9,292 nt of DNA from NCBI GenBank assembly GCA_030841965.1, contig JAUUSJ010000156.1, forward strand, positions 1 to 9,292. The letters run 5' to 3'. Positions 1 to 6,920 of this stretch are shown one piece after another. The position numbers were made by a program, and so were the translations under genes. The stretch is from Blautia sp. (GTDB taxonomy: Bacteria; Bacillota; Clostridia; Lachnospirales; Lachnospiraceae). The stretch's first letter is position 1, and each line of letters begins with the position of its first letter. The notes below the pieces were generated by a model. The model saw only the letters and a list, made by a program, of their open reading frames with translations. It did no database searches and was not told where the DNA came from.

Positions 1-27
1 ACTTCAATCTTAACTAAATGACATTGC

Positions 28-84
28 TTTGCCGCTGGAGCACTGTTTGAGCGCCGTAGGCGTGAGTTTGCGGGAGGCGGCAAA
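28..84. other. Foldable GC-rich segment outside the left repeat
   Basis: This segment is much richer in G and C than the DNA around it. Bases 28-35 (TTTGCCGC) are the exact complement of 77-84 (GCGGCAAA), and inside lies a small hairpin, CGCC-GTA-GGCG at 52-62. It adjoins the inverted-repeat copy at 97-159 and is probably the outer part of the same dispersed element; the matching part of the right copy lies beyond the window. It may be a structured RNA or a DNA end structure. I do not recognise the family. An open frame crosses it, but no ribosome site supports translation. Confidence 0.4.
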
Positions 85-96
85 AATCAGCGTATG

Positions 97-159
97 TCGA
101 AAAACCGTGGGAACGAACGTGTTTGCGGAGGAGATATCTGCTCGCTCTCTTAGCGTCTG
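97..159 (+). repeat. Left copy of inverted repeat bracketing the locus
   Basis: Bases 97-124 are the exact reverse complement of 9265-9292 (28 of 28). The next 35 bases match in 25 of 35 positions with no gap, giving 53 of 63 overall. The shared core includes CCGTGGGAACGAACGTG. The inner end carries CTCTCTTAGCGTCTG, which seeds the adjacent 14-bp array; the right copy has CTCTCTTCGCGTCTG in the same place. It is probably a dispersed intergenic repeat family or the end of a mobile element, but no transposase is present in the window. Confidence 0.85.
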
Positions 160-306
160 CCTCTCAGCATCTGTCCCTTATCATCTGTCCCTTAGCATCT
201 GCCTCTCAGCGTCTGTCTCTCAACATCTGTCCCTTATCATCTATCCCTTAGCATCTGTCTCTCAGCATCCGTCTCCTAGCATCTGTCTCTTAACCTCTGC
301 CCCTTG
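153..306 (+). repeat. 14-bp imperfect tandem repeat array, about 11 units
   Basis: Eleven consecutive 14-bp units fit the consensus GCRTCTGTCYCTYA, starting at 153, 167, 181, 195, 209, 223, 237, 251, 265, 279 and 293. The last unit and a decayed unit at 139-152 are the poorest. There are no spacers. The units differ by scattered point changes, mostly C/T, so the array is older than the nearly uniform 22-bp array at the other end. It begins 24 bases past the ulaF stop, so read-through ulaF transcripts would carry its complement. The plus strand is open across the array, which follows from the composition of the unit and is not evidence of a gene. Confidence 0.85.
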
Positions 307-330
307 ACCCCTCAACCAATCATCTCTCAA

Positions 331-1023
331 TCACTGCCCATAATAAGCATTCTCTCCATGCTTCCTAAAGAAATGCTTATCTCGAATCCTATCCGGCGCA
401 TCCTTCACCTTCGGATTCACTATCTCCGTAAAAACTCCCATCTTAGCAACCTCCTCAAGCACAACCGCATTATGCACCGCCTCTGCAGCATCCTTTCCCC
501 AAGTAAACGGTCCATGATTCGTGCAAAGTACCCCAGGCGTATACATAGGATTCAACCCAAGCTCCTCAAACGTCTCAATAATAACAACTCCTGTATTTCT
601 CTCATATCCCGCATCAATCTCCTCCTGAGTCAAACACCTCGCACAAGGAATCGTCCCATAAAAATAATCTGCGTGAGTCGTTCCATATAGAGGAAGCCCT
701 CTTCCAGCCTGCGCCCAAGACGTCGCATAAGGTGAATGTGTATGGACAATCCCGCCAATCTCCTCATATTTTTTATAAAGCTCGATATGCGTCGCCGTAT
801 CAGAGGAAGGTTTATATTTGCCCTCAATCTTATTCCCCTCCAAATCCATCACAACCATATCATCCGCTGTCAACTTATCATAATCCACCCCGCTCGGTTT
901 AATTACAAAATATCCAGTTTCTCTATCTATCCCGCTCACATTTCCCCAAGTATAGGTAATAAGTCCTCTCTTTGGAAGCTCCATATTCGCCTCGTACACT
1001 TCTAATTTCAATTGCTCTAACAT
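331..1023 (-). CDS. ulaF: L-ribulose-5-phosphate 4-epimerase (UlaF/AraD family)
   Basis: This 230-residue cytosolic class II aldolase/epimerase interconverts L-ribulose-5-phosphate and D-xylulose-5-phosphate, the last step before the pentose phosphate pathway. The family signature is complete: GNVSG (27-31), KPSG (42-45), SSDT (73-76), HTH zinc ligands (His94, His96), THADYFYG with the catalytic-type Asp119, a further zinc ligand His170 in TNHGPF, and KHGENAYYGQ at the C-terminus with Tyr228. These match the E. coli AraD residues with a shift of one, and the length is full. The ATG at 1023 has GGAG nine bases upstream. Sequence alone does not separate AraD, SgbE and UlaF; the ascorbate gene context favours UlaF. 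It is the last gene of the block, 90 bases after the propeller gene, and no clear terminator follows. Confidence 0.93.
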   Translation of the reverse strand: MLEQLKLEVYEANMELPKRGLITYTWGNVSGIDRETGYFVIKPSGVDYDKLTADDMVVMDLEGNKIEGKYKPSSDTATHIELYKKYEEIGGIVHTHSPYATSWAQAGRGLPLYGTTHADYFYGTIPCARCLTQEEIDAGYERNTGVVIIETFEELGLNPMYTPGVLCTNHGPFTWGKDAAEAVHNAVVLEEVAKMGVFTEIVNPKVKDAPDRIRDKHFFRKHGENAYYGQ

Positions 1024-1070
1024 TTTATATATCTCCTCGTACTTACTAAATATTTTACCAAACCACCTTC

Positions 1071-1100
1071 ATTTGACCTCATTCGTTTGCCCCGTCAAAT
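1071..1100. other. Inverted repeat between propeller gene and ulaF
   Basis: ATTTGAC at 1071-1077 is the exact complement of GTCAAAT at 1094-1100, with a 16-base loop, in the 90-base gap before ulaF. In the transcript it would form a weak hairpin upstream of the ulaF ribosome site, with no U-tract, so it is not a standard terminator. It may be an RNA processing site or an operator-like palindrome; the function is unknown. Confidence 0.3.
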
Positions 1101-1113
1101 TCCAGCTTCACTC

Positions 1114-2163
1114 CTATTCTTCAATCTCGTACATAGCAATCTCATCAATCTCTCTGTTTGCCCCGATGATGATATCCTTGCCATCTTTCATATAGTGATA
1201 TACATTCGCCGAACCACAGTCGTAATCTAGAATTTCACTCTTATACGCCCCTGCTTCCTTATCGTACGTAAATGCAATTAAATTCCTCTCACCTTTCCTA
1301 TGTCCGACCACTGCCGCTGGCTTTCCAAGTAAAGTTCCAGCATAGATTGCATGAGTAAATTCTGCCGTCTTCTCGTACTCATAAACCTGCTTAAATTCTC
1401 CATCCATTTTCTTATAAATGCGAATTTTCTCTCCGTGAAATGGCGCCAACGTGAGCAATTCTTTCTCTCCATCCTCATCCAAATCAACTAATGCCGCATC
1501 ACTTGTCGCATCGGTGATAAGCGTCTTAATCTCCCACTCGCCGTCCTTATTTTCTGGAGGAATAAACTGAAAGACTCCGCAGTCTGCTGATACTACACTT
1601 GTCTCTACTCCGTCTTCCACTACTCTATAATAACCGTGGTTTTTCAACATATTTTCCTTTAATACAGTGAGCTCTAACTGATTCTCATCATCAAATGAAC
1701 TCAAATCTTCTGGAAGCACTGCCGCATAAACTTTTCCTGGCATAGACCAATCTTCTTTAAATTCATGTCCAGATTTTAATGCACATGCAATCAAATAATT
1801 GACGCCATTTCTCTTTACGATATCAAAGCGATGTACATGTGGCAATTCCACTAATGTGCGAACCTCCCAGTCTCCCTTTGCCTTCGGTGTGACAATAACG
1901 ATTTTAGCTTCCTTAGAATCGTTAGGAGAATAAAACTTATGAGTCGCCAAAAACTGTCCATTACTTCCTGGAACTTGAACCATACTCATAACTCCGCCAG
2001 GACCTTCCCAGACGGTATCTACCTTATTTCCCTCTGTATCAAATAGATAACATGGGTCTTGCTTTTCCGCTGCCACAAGAAAATATTCCTCTCCCTCATA
2101 AGTAAGAGGGGCAATAGAATAACATTTATTTAACTTTCCGATTACTTTTTTTACTGCTTTCAT
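1114..2163 (-). CDS. Uncharacterised cytosolic beta-propeller-like (FG-GAP/VCBS type) protein
   Basis: This is a 349-residue protein of unknown function. No signal peptide or membrane segment is visible, so it should be cytosolic, unlike most FG-GAP/VCBS proteins. It is made of repeated short beta-strand blocks ending in polar turns, as in a beta-propeller. DLDEDGEKEL (227-236) is a calcium-loop motif of the FG-GAP/VCBS kind. Several histidines lie in motif-like settings: LPHVHRFDIVK (His109, His111), LKSGHEFKEDW (His133), KNHGYYR (His176), EFTHAIYAG (His271) and VGHRKGE (His288), which suggests a metal or sugar-phosphate site more than a scaffold. The ATG at 2163 is three bases after the ulaE stop, and its AAGGAG site lies inside the last ulaE codons, so the two genes are translationally coupled. 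Some propellers are sugar lactonases, and fungal aldos-2-ulose dehydratase has a metal-binding propeller; a similar enzymatic role here is only inference. It does not resemble the TIM-barrel enzyme UlaD. Confidence 0.85.
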   Translation of the reverse strand: MKAVKKVIGKLNKCYSIAPLTYEGEEYFLVAAEKQDPCYLFDTEGNKVDTVWEGPGGVMSMVQVPGSNGQFLATHKFYSPNDSKEAKIVIVTPKAKGDWEVRTLVELPHVHRFDIVKRNGVNYLIACALKSGHEFKEDWSMPGKVYAAVLPEDLSSFDDENQLELTVLKENMLKNHGYYRVVEDGVETSVVSADCGVFQFIPPENKDGEWEIKTLITDATSDAALVDLDEDGEKELLTLAPFHGEKIRIYKKMDGEFKQVYEYEKTAEFTHAIYAGTLLGKPAAVVGHRKGERNLIAFTYDKEAGAYKSEILDYDCGSANVYHYMKDGKDIIIGANREIDEIAMYEIEE

Positions 2164-2166
2164 AGC

Positions 2167-3021
2167 TTACTCCTTCTCTTCTTGTCTGTCCAAGATATCT
2201 CCCATCATATTGTGAGCGAAGACCAAATCCTCCTCCCAGTTTTCATTTCCTGTATACCAAAACTCTGTCACATATTTTCTGACTCCCAAGCTCCAGGCGG
2301 TCTCAATCATCGCCTCAAAATCTACATGACCCGTTCCAAATGGAATTTCTCTAAACTTTCCTGGAACCGTCTCCTTTAAATGCATCGAAGTCAGATGTCC
2401 ATGTCCCATCTTTAAGTCTTCTAATACGTCCGTTCCGTAAGTAACTGCCGCATTTTTAATATTTCCACAGTCAGGATATACATTGAGATAGGTGGAATCT
2501 ACGATATTTACGTATTTCATAGATTTCTCCACTGTATTCATAAATTCTGTCTCCATCGTCTCAAATCCAAGGAGCACTCCCGCCTTCGCCGCCATATGCA
2601 CTGCTTTCTTTAAGTTTCTCTCAAAACGAGCTCTCGTCTCGTCTGAACCCTCCTCGTAATAGACATCATAACCCGCCAATTGGATAATACGAATTCCCAA
2701 GTCATCTGCGAGGGCAATCGCTTTTTCCATAATCTCCATGCCGCGTCTCTCTATCTCAGGCTCATTACTTCCCAATGGGTATTTTCTATGTCCCGATAAA
2801 CACATCGTGCGAATTGGAATGCCACTCTCGTACATTTCTCTGACGAGTTCTAATCTCTCCTCTTTTGACATATCAAGTCTCTTTAATTTCTCATCCGTCT
2901 CATCTATACTAATCTCAATAAAATCAAATCCTGCTGCCTTCGCCGCATCCATCTTCTCCCTCCAACTTAATGAGGAAGGCATTGATTTCTCATATAATCC
3001 CAAAGTATATGTTTTTAACAT
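2167..3021 (-). CDS. ulaE: L-xylulose-5-phosphate 3-epimerase
   Basis: This 284-residue TIM-barrel enzyme of the xylose-isomerase-like/AP endonuclease 2 superfamily converts L-xylulose-5-phosphate to L-ribulose-5-phosphate in the cytosol. It opens with YTLGLYEKSMP, typical of UlaE/SgbU proteins, and has the hallmark CLSGHRKYPLGS (74-85). Acidic and histidine residues sit at barrel strand ends where the family places its metal and catalytic groups: Glu154 (GFETME), Asp184 (YPDCGN), His214 (MHLKE) and Glu253 (TEFWY). I chose the ATG at 3021 because GGAGG lies nine bases upstream. Three in-frame ATGs lie further out: two overlap or touch that site and the third has no ribosome site in front of it. 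A 237-base gap with palindromes separates it from the regulator gene, and the propeller gene follows after three bases. Confidence 0.93.
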   Translation of the reverse strand: MLKTYTLGLYEKSMPSSLSWREKMDAAKAAGFDFIEISIDETDEKLKRLDMSKEERLELVREMYESGIPIRTMCLSGHRKYPLGSNEPEIERRGMEIMEKAIALADDLGIRIIQLAGYDVYYEEGSDETRARFERNLKKAVHMAAKAGVLLGFETMETEFMNTVEKSMKYVNIVDSTYLNVYPDCGNIKNAAVTYGTDVLEDLKMGHGHLTSMHLKETVPGKFREIPFGTGHVDFEAMIETAWSLGVRKYVTEFWYTGNENWEEDLVFAHNMMGDILDRQEEKE

Positions 3022-3071
3022 AACCATCATCCTCCATAGGAAAATCATACATAAATCGAAACAATGATGTT

Positions 3072-3095
3072 GGGACCAAAAGGTCTTTTGACCCC
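3072..3095. repeat. 24-bp palindromic intergenic element
   Basis: The segment begins GGGACCAAAAGG and ends CTTTTGACCCC. The inner CAAAAG-GT-CTTTTG is a perfect inverted repeat (3077-3090), and the outer GGG and CCC also pair, with two mismatched positions between. It lies 50-75 bases upstream of the ulaE start, within the probable leader. No U-tract follows on either strand. It has the look of a dispersed intergenic palindrome or an operator; I cannot tell which. Confidence 0.5.
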
Positions 3096-3162
3096 TATGA
3101 TACCTATCGACAAAACCGTAGACTGAAACCCAAAAACTTCTCTCATCGCTTTATAGAATAAA

Positions 3163-3226
3163 CGTATTATACTTATATACGTATATTTAGGTCGTATATG
3201 GCTCTTATTCTTCCTTCGCCATATAC
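3163..3226 (-). promoter_or_regulatory. Palindrome cluster and weak promoter candidate upstream of ulaE
   Basis: Three signals overlap here. On the minus strand a perfect TATAAT lies at 3166-3171, but no good -35 stands at 17-18 bases. ATATACGTATAT (3175-3186) is a perfect palindrome immediately upstream. GTATATGGC (3194-3202) and GCCATATAC (3218-3226) form a perfect 9-bp inverted repeat with a 15-base loop. The position, just after the regulator gene and before ulaE, suits a regulated promoter for ulaE, the propeller gene and ulaF with an upstream operator. The function is inferred from position only. Confidence 0.4.
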
Positions 3227-3258
3227 ATTTTTTATCTTTTGTGATATTTGATTTATCC

Positions 3259-4035
3259 TTATAAACCAAAATCTTCTCTCTTTACGATATGAACATGGAC
3301 ACCCCTATCTCGAATCTGCTCGATAACTTCCTGTGATGCCAGCTCATCCGTAATAAGATTTTTAATATTTTCAATTCCACAGCTAATAAAACTACTATTC
3401 TTTCCAATCTTTGTATGGTCTGCGAGAATATAATTCTCTTTTGCGACATTTTTAATCATAAGTTCATTAATATTCACTTCAGTGGCAATCTCAGTCGTCA
3501 TACCACACTCCTCTGAAAATCCACTGCAACCGACAAAGCATTTCTTTGCGACAACGGTCTGAAGATTACGAATCGCAAAATCCCCAACCATCGCTTCTTT
3601 GGGATATCTCAGCTCTCCGCCTGTCAAAATGACACTGATACCATCCTTATGCTCATAATTCAAAGCTCTTCCATTATTTGTAATTACTGTGACATTTCGC
3701 TTATCAATATACTGTAGCATACTAATCGCATTTGCACTTGTATTAATAAAAATGCTATCTCCGTCCTCCACTAAAGTAGCCGCATAGCGAGCAATTAAGT
3801 CCCTGTACAGCTTCACCTCATCTTGCTCTTGCTCCTTTTTTTCTGTCACCTGAGCGCCTCCGTAAAAACGAACTAACTTTTTATTATCTTCCAAATACTG
3901 CAAATCTCTTCTCACTGTAACTGCAGAAATATCAAACATTTTGGCTAAATCTGCCACCTTAATTCCTGGCTGAGCCTCCATTACCTCAAGTATCTTATTT
4001 CTTCTATTGTCTACATATGCTCGTTCTCTCTTCAT
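3259..4035 (-). CDS. ulaR: DeoR-family transcriptional regulator, probable ascorbate repressor
   Basis: This 258-residue DNA-binding regulator has the standard DeoR layout. The N-terminal winged helix-turn-helix is RRNKILEVME (11-20) followed by VADLAKMFDISAVTVRRDL (27-45) and the wing RFYGGA (56-61). The C-terminal sugar-phosphate sensor domain shows DGDSIFINTSA (91-101), TNNGRAL (119-125), LTGGELR (137-143), VGDFA (150-154), GCSGF (169-173) and ADHTK (205-209). E. coli UlaR is also a DeoR-family protein and is released by L-ascorbate-6-phosphate, so the same role is likely here. Unlike in E. coli, the gene sits inside the block, between the PTS and the epimerase genes, and not next to ulaG. 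The ATG at 4035 has AGGAG eight bases upstream. A separate promoter candidate lies at 4183-4211. The family is certain; the specificity is inferred from neighbours. Confidence 0.88.
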   Translation of the reverse strand: MKRERAYVDNRRNKILEVMEAQPGIKVADLAKMFDISAVTVRRDLQYLEDNKKLVRFYGGAQVTEKKEQEQDEVKLYRDLIARYAATLVEDGDSIFINTSANAISMLQYIDKRNVTVITNNGRALNYEHKDGISVILTGGELRYPKEAMVGDFAIRNLQTVVAKKCFVGCSGFSEECGMTTEIATEVNINELMIKNVAKENYILADHTKIGKNSSFISCGIENIKNLITDELASQEVIEQIRDRGVHVHIVKREDFGL

Positions 4036-4055
4036 AAAATATACTCCTTACCTTA

Positions 4056-4119
4056 TTTACTATGAAAGTTCCGTCAATCAACTGTGCAGATAGGGAAGCT
4101 CGCTTCCACAGATATACAG
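4056..4119. repeat. 64-bp hairpin element, copy 1
   Basis: This aligns without gaps to 4331-4394, with 47 of 64 bases identical, in direct orientation. Bases 4082-4119 form an imperfect hairpin: CTGTGCA pairs partly with TATACAG, and GGAAG-CTCG-CTTCC forms the tip. One arm pair is G-C here and A-T in the other copy, a compensatory change. It lies 21-84 bases upstream of the ulaR start, inside the likely leader. No U-tract follows the hairpin, so a standard terminator is unlikely. Confidence 0.6.
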
Positions 4120-4182
4120 ATATTTGACGACTAATATGACCTAAAATAGATAAAGCAAATAAACTTTCTCTGTTTATGTATT

Positions 4183-4211
4183 AGTATATTGCATTTTATG
4201 ATTGTTGTCAT
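4183..4211 (-). promoter_or_regulatory. Candidate promoter for ulaR and downstream genes
   Basis: On the minus strand ATGACA (4206-4211) and TATACT (4183-4188) are separated by exactly 17 bases, each with five of six consensus matches. Transcription would start near 4176 and give a leader of about 140 bases that includes hairpin copy 1. The rest of the 383-base gap (4036-4418) is AT-rich, has no gene, and has the second hairpin copy at its far end. Confidence 0.5.
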
Positions 4212-4330
4212 CTATTTTTTTATTTTTTATGAATATTTTATCAAAAACATTTCTATTTTTGCGTCACTTAATAAAACCCTCGCAAATTTCTAAATGAAAG
4301 AGCAGTTTTTATGTACAATTTTCATTTAAT

Positions 4331-4394
4331 TTTACTTTGAAAACTCTGTCAAGCATCTGTACAACTGAGAAAACTCACTTTCCCAGATGTACAG
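4331..4394. repeat. 64-bp hairpin element, copy 2
   Basis: This is the diverged direct repeat of 4056-4119. Bases 4357-4394 fold more perfectly here: CTGTACA/TGTACAG, then CTG/CAG, then GAAA/TTTC, each separated by a single mismatch, around the loop ACTCAC. It starts 24 bases past the ulaB stop. On the minus strand TTGACA (complement of 4347-4352) lies within it, with the weak -10-like TTAAAT 17 bases further on. No T-tract follows, so if it ends ulaB transcription it is not by the standard mechanism. Confidence 0.6.
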
Positions 4395-4418
4395 AAACTC
4401 TCTACCAAATTCTAATGA

Positions 4419-4721
4419 CTAGATAATACCATTATCTCTCATCTTCTCCTCCATCTCCTTTGGAGACATGATATTACGAAGAGCAATTATCTTTGTTCCC
4501 TTTTTCTCTGCGTCCTTAAACATATTCGCAAAATTCTGAGCACAGAATACAATATCAAACTGAGCAGCTGCGCTCTTTCCCTCTGATAATGCACAGTGAT
4601 GAATCTTAGAAGGTTTTATTCCAACCTTATCACATACTTTCTGAAGTGTCATTTTCATCATTAAACTAGAACCTGCTCCATTTGCACAACATACTAACAT
4701 ACTTAAATTATCCTTTGCCAT
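4419..4721 (-). CDS. ulaB: PTS system ascorbate-specific EIIB component
   Basis: This small cytosolic phosphocarrier of 100 residues takes phosphate from the EIIA histidine (UlaC) and passes it to ascorbate bound in UlaA. The N-terminal strand and P-loop read MLVCCANGAGSS (8-19); aligned to E. coli UlaB (CGNGQGSS) the phosphorylated cysteine is Cys12. The later ALRNIMSPKEME matches the GVRNMLSPADF segment of E. coli UlaB. The ATG at 4721 follows an AAGGAAG ribosome site. The frame stays open upstream to 4838, but that extension lacks a ribosome site and has no EIIB character. A 216-base gap (4722-4937) separates it from ulaA; it holds a minus-strand TATAAT at 4890-4895 with no good -35, so an internal promoter is possible but weak. 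Confidence 0.92.
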   Translation of the reverse strand: MAKDNLSMLVCCANGAGSSLMMKMTLQKVCDKVGIKPSKIHHCALSEGKSAAAQFDIVFCAQNFANMFKDAEKKGTKIIALRNIMSPKEMEEKMRDNGII

Positions 4722-4937
4722 TTTTACTACTTCCTTTCTTTTTATAAAATATTCTTCCTGTTTTTGGCAAGTCGTAAGTTCAAAAATCCTCTCAAAAGCA
4801 AGCTTATATCGGGTTTTTGACTTTTTGACTCTTGTCATATTATTTATTTTGCGCCATATTAAAAATGAATCTTTTTCTTTCTATAGCGTATTATACATTT
4901 TTCCTTTATCTAATTTCCTTTTTCTAGAGAATTTCTT

Positions 4938-6410
4938 CTACTCAATCCCTTTTAGCTCTTTATAAGCCTCATAATCTTCTGTGATTAAGAAATATCCCTC
5001 TTTATCTTTCTTATACTGAATCTGTGGAATTGCAAGTAATCCAACTGCGACAATAATAATACCGACAACACCAAGGAACTTCATAATTACTGTCATAATT
5101 GGCCATACAACAGCCCAATCCCACATTCCTAAATATCCGCCGTAGGCTGCCATTCCAGTCCATCCTGCAATCAGCGCAGAGCCAAATACCTGACAAATAC
5201 CAGAAAGGAATGGAAGGATAAGTGCGGCCTTAATACCACCCTTTTCATTCGCAAATACCGCGATTGTAGAGTTATCAAAAAATACTGGAACGAATCCACA
5301 AATAACAAGCACTGGACTCTTAAATATAATCAACACTGCGATTGCCAAAATCTGTCCTACAAATCCTGCAAGAAATCCGATTGGAACGGCATTTGCAGAA
5401 CCAAAACCATAGATAACCGCACAGTCAACACCAGGAACAGAACCTGGAAGAAGCTTATCTGCAATACCCTGGAAGGAAGCTGTAAGCTCCGTAACGAAAG
5501 TACGAACACCAAGCTGTAAGATTGCAAGATATACAGAGAAGTAGAGGCAAGTCTCAATCACATAAAATACCATACTTGCGCCCTCTTCCAAAAATCCCTG
5601 CTCTGTCAAGTAATCGCGACCCAAAATACAGAGGATTGCTCCAAAGAAGATTAACATCAAAATAGATGTACATACCATATTTTCATTAAAGATAGACATA
5701 AAACCTGGAAGCTCAATATCATCGATTTTCTTTGATTTTTTACCCTTTTTATTAAATAATTTCTCTGCCAACCAAGTATTTATGGCAACACCAAAAGATT
5801 GCTGATGTGCGAGACAAAATCCCGCTCCGTCCGTCAACTCCTGACATGGTTTAATCGTCAAGTTAGAGCCAACTGCCCAGTAAGCACCCAAAATAATTGC
5901 CATAACGATAATAATCTTTATATCACTGTCCGCCAAGAATGGACAAGCAAATAAGATTAACCAGTACGCCGTCGCAGACTGCTGAACCTGCACATGACCT
6001 GTCGTAAATAAAGCTCTAAGCTTTGTATATTTACTAAAACGAACAAGTAAAATATTGACAAGGAAAGCAATCAGAAGAAGAATCATCGCATTTCCAAACC
6101 CTTTTCCAAAAACCTTCTCCACACCGTCCGTCACGGCATTCTGTCCAAAATATGGGTCAATTACCATGGCGTCCATATTAAAACGGTCCTTCAATCCAAC
6201 CAATACTGGACGGAAGTTACTTACCAATCCATTGGAACCTACTGTCAAAATCAAATATCCGACAATTGCCTTAATTACGCCCGCTAACACATCATACCAT
6301 GTCTTCCCTAACAAGATATAACCAATCATTACAATTAAACCAATCATAAATGCAGGCTGCTGTAAGATATTCGTCGCAAAATAGGTCCATATTGTCATCA
6401 AAATTTCCAT
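4938..6410 (-). CDS. ulaA: PTS system ascorbate-specific EIIC permease
   Basis: This 490-residue integral membrane transporter moves L-ascorbate across the membrane while it is phosphorylated by UlaB. E. coli UlaA has 465 residues. The protein is hydrophobic throughout, with many transmembrane helices. Conserved family stretches are the N-terminal MEIL and GYILLGK (30-36), TTGHVQVQQ (136-144; E. coli LTGHIMFQQ), TDGAGFCLAHQQSFG (193-207; E. coli TDGCGFSIGHQQQFA) and LPGFMSIFNENMV followed by IFFGAI (E. coli LPGWLNIFHDNIV). The extra length seems to be mainly in loops and the C-terminal tail. The ATG at 6410 follows a GGAAAAGG ribosome site, 23 bases after the ulaC stop, so ulaC and ulaA are co-transcribed. 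Confidence 0.95.
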   Translation of the reverse strand: MEILMTIWTYFATNILQQPAFMIGLIVMIGYILLGKTWYDVLAGVIKAIVGYLILTVGSNGLVSNFRPVLVGLKDRFNMDAMVIDPYFGQNAVTDGVEKVFGKGFGNAMILLLIAFLVNILLVRFSKYTKLRALFTTGHVQVQQSATAYWLILFACPFLADSDIKIIIVMAIILGAYWAVGSNLTIKPCQELTDGAGFCLAHQQSFGVAINTWLAEKLFNKKGKKSKKIDDIELPGFMSIFNENMVCTSILMLIFFGAILCILGRDYLTEQGFLEEGASMVFYVIETCLYFSVYLAILQLGVRTFVTELTASFQGIADKLLPGSVPGVDCAVIYGFGSANAVPIGFLAGFVGQILAIAVLIIFKSPVLVICGFVPVFFDNSTIAVFANEKGGIKAALILPFLSGICQVFGSALIAGWTGMAAYGGYLGMWDWAVVWPIMTVIMKFLGVVGIIIVAVGLLAIPQIQYKKDKEGYFLITEDYEAYKELKGIE

Positions 6411-6433
6411 AACCTTTTCCCTCTTTATCTTTC

Positions 6434-6892
6434 CTATTCTTCCATATATTTTTCCTGAATCTCAATTAAATCTTCCGGTGCCTTTGCATCAAGCAACGCC
6501 TCCATCACCTTCTCATTCATCATCAAATTAGAAAGTCTCTGCATATTTGCAAGATGCTGTTCTGGATTACAAGATGCCAATGTGAAGAATAATTTCGCAT
6601 CCATCTCAGGATTGCCCTCCTCAAAACTAACCGCTTCCTCTAATTTCATAAATCCAATCTCTGTTTTATGTACTCCCTTTGCACATTCCTGTGAATGCGG
6701 CATCGCCACATTTGGCATAATTACAATATATGGACCATATTCTGTCACACACCGAATAATATCTTCCTTATAATTTTCCTCCACAGTCCCATCTGCCTCC
6801 AAGGACTCACAGCTCATACGAATTGCCTCCTGCCAACTTGGAGCGCTCTGTGCAAATTTATAATGCTTTTTTTCCACAAATTCCTTTAACAT
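6434..6892 (-). CDS. ulaC: PTS system ascorbate-specific EIIA component
   Basis: This 152-residue cytosolic phosphocarrier of the mannitol/fructose-like EIIA superfamily accepts phosphate from HPr and hands it to UlaB. The active-site histidine is His66 in VIMPNVAMPHSQ (57-68), as in E. coli UlaC (VIAPGLAMPHGR). The upstream SWQEAI (19-24) and YGPYIVI (52-58) also match the family. The ATG at 6892 is chosen because AGGAGGT stands four bases upstream; the ten extra in-frame codons further out would include that site. The gene begins the ulaC-ulaA pair and lies 649 bases from ulaG, behind a repeat-filled leader, so it probably has its own promoter. Confidence 0.94.
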   Translation of the reverse strand: MLKEFVEKKHYKFAQSAPSWQEAIRMSCESLEADGTVEENYKEDIIRCVTEYGPYIVIMPNVAMPHSQECAKGVHKTEIGFMKLEEAVSFEEGNPEMDAKLFFTLASCNPEQHLANMQRLSNLMMNEKVMEALLDAKAPEDLIEIQEKYMEE

Positions 6893-6920
6893 GCTTACCT
6901 CCTGCGATATACTACCATAC

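Noticed and set aside
29..307. 92-codon open frame on the plus strand over the left repeat and 14-bp array
   Set aside because: It starts at TTG without a ribosome site and its length comes from stop-free low-complexity repeats; the peptide has no fold-like features.
304..690. 128-codon plus-strand open frame opposite ulaF
   Set aside because: It lies antisense to a clearly conserved epimerase, and its basic, isoleucine-rich composition is typical of a shadow frame.
3022..3048. Longer ulaE start nine codons upstream
   Set aside because: It has no ribosome site in front; GGAGG is correctly spaced only for the ATG at 3021.
3194..3232. Hairpin followed by ATTTTTT on the plus strand, resembling a plus-strand terminator
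   Set aside because: No plus-strand gene lies upstream, the stem has few G-C pairs and the loop is 15 bases; on the minus strand no T-tract follows.
4722..4838. 39-codon N-terminal extension of ulaB
   Set aside because: The upstream ATG lacks a ribosome site and the extension is basic and unlike EIIB; the inner ATG has a good site and gives the normal EIIB length.
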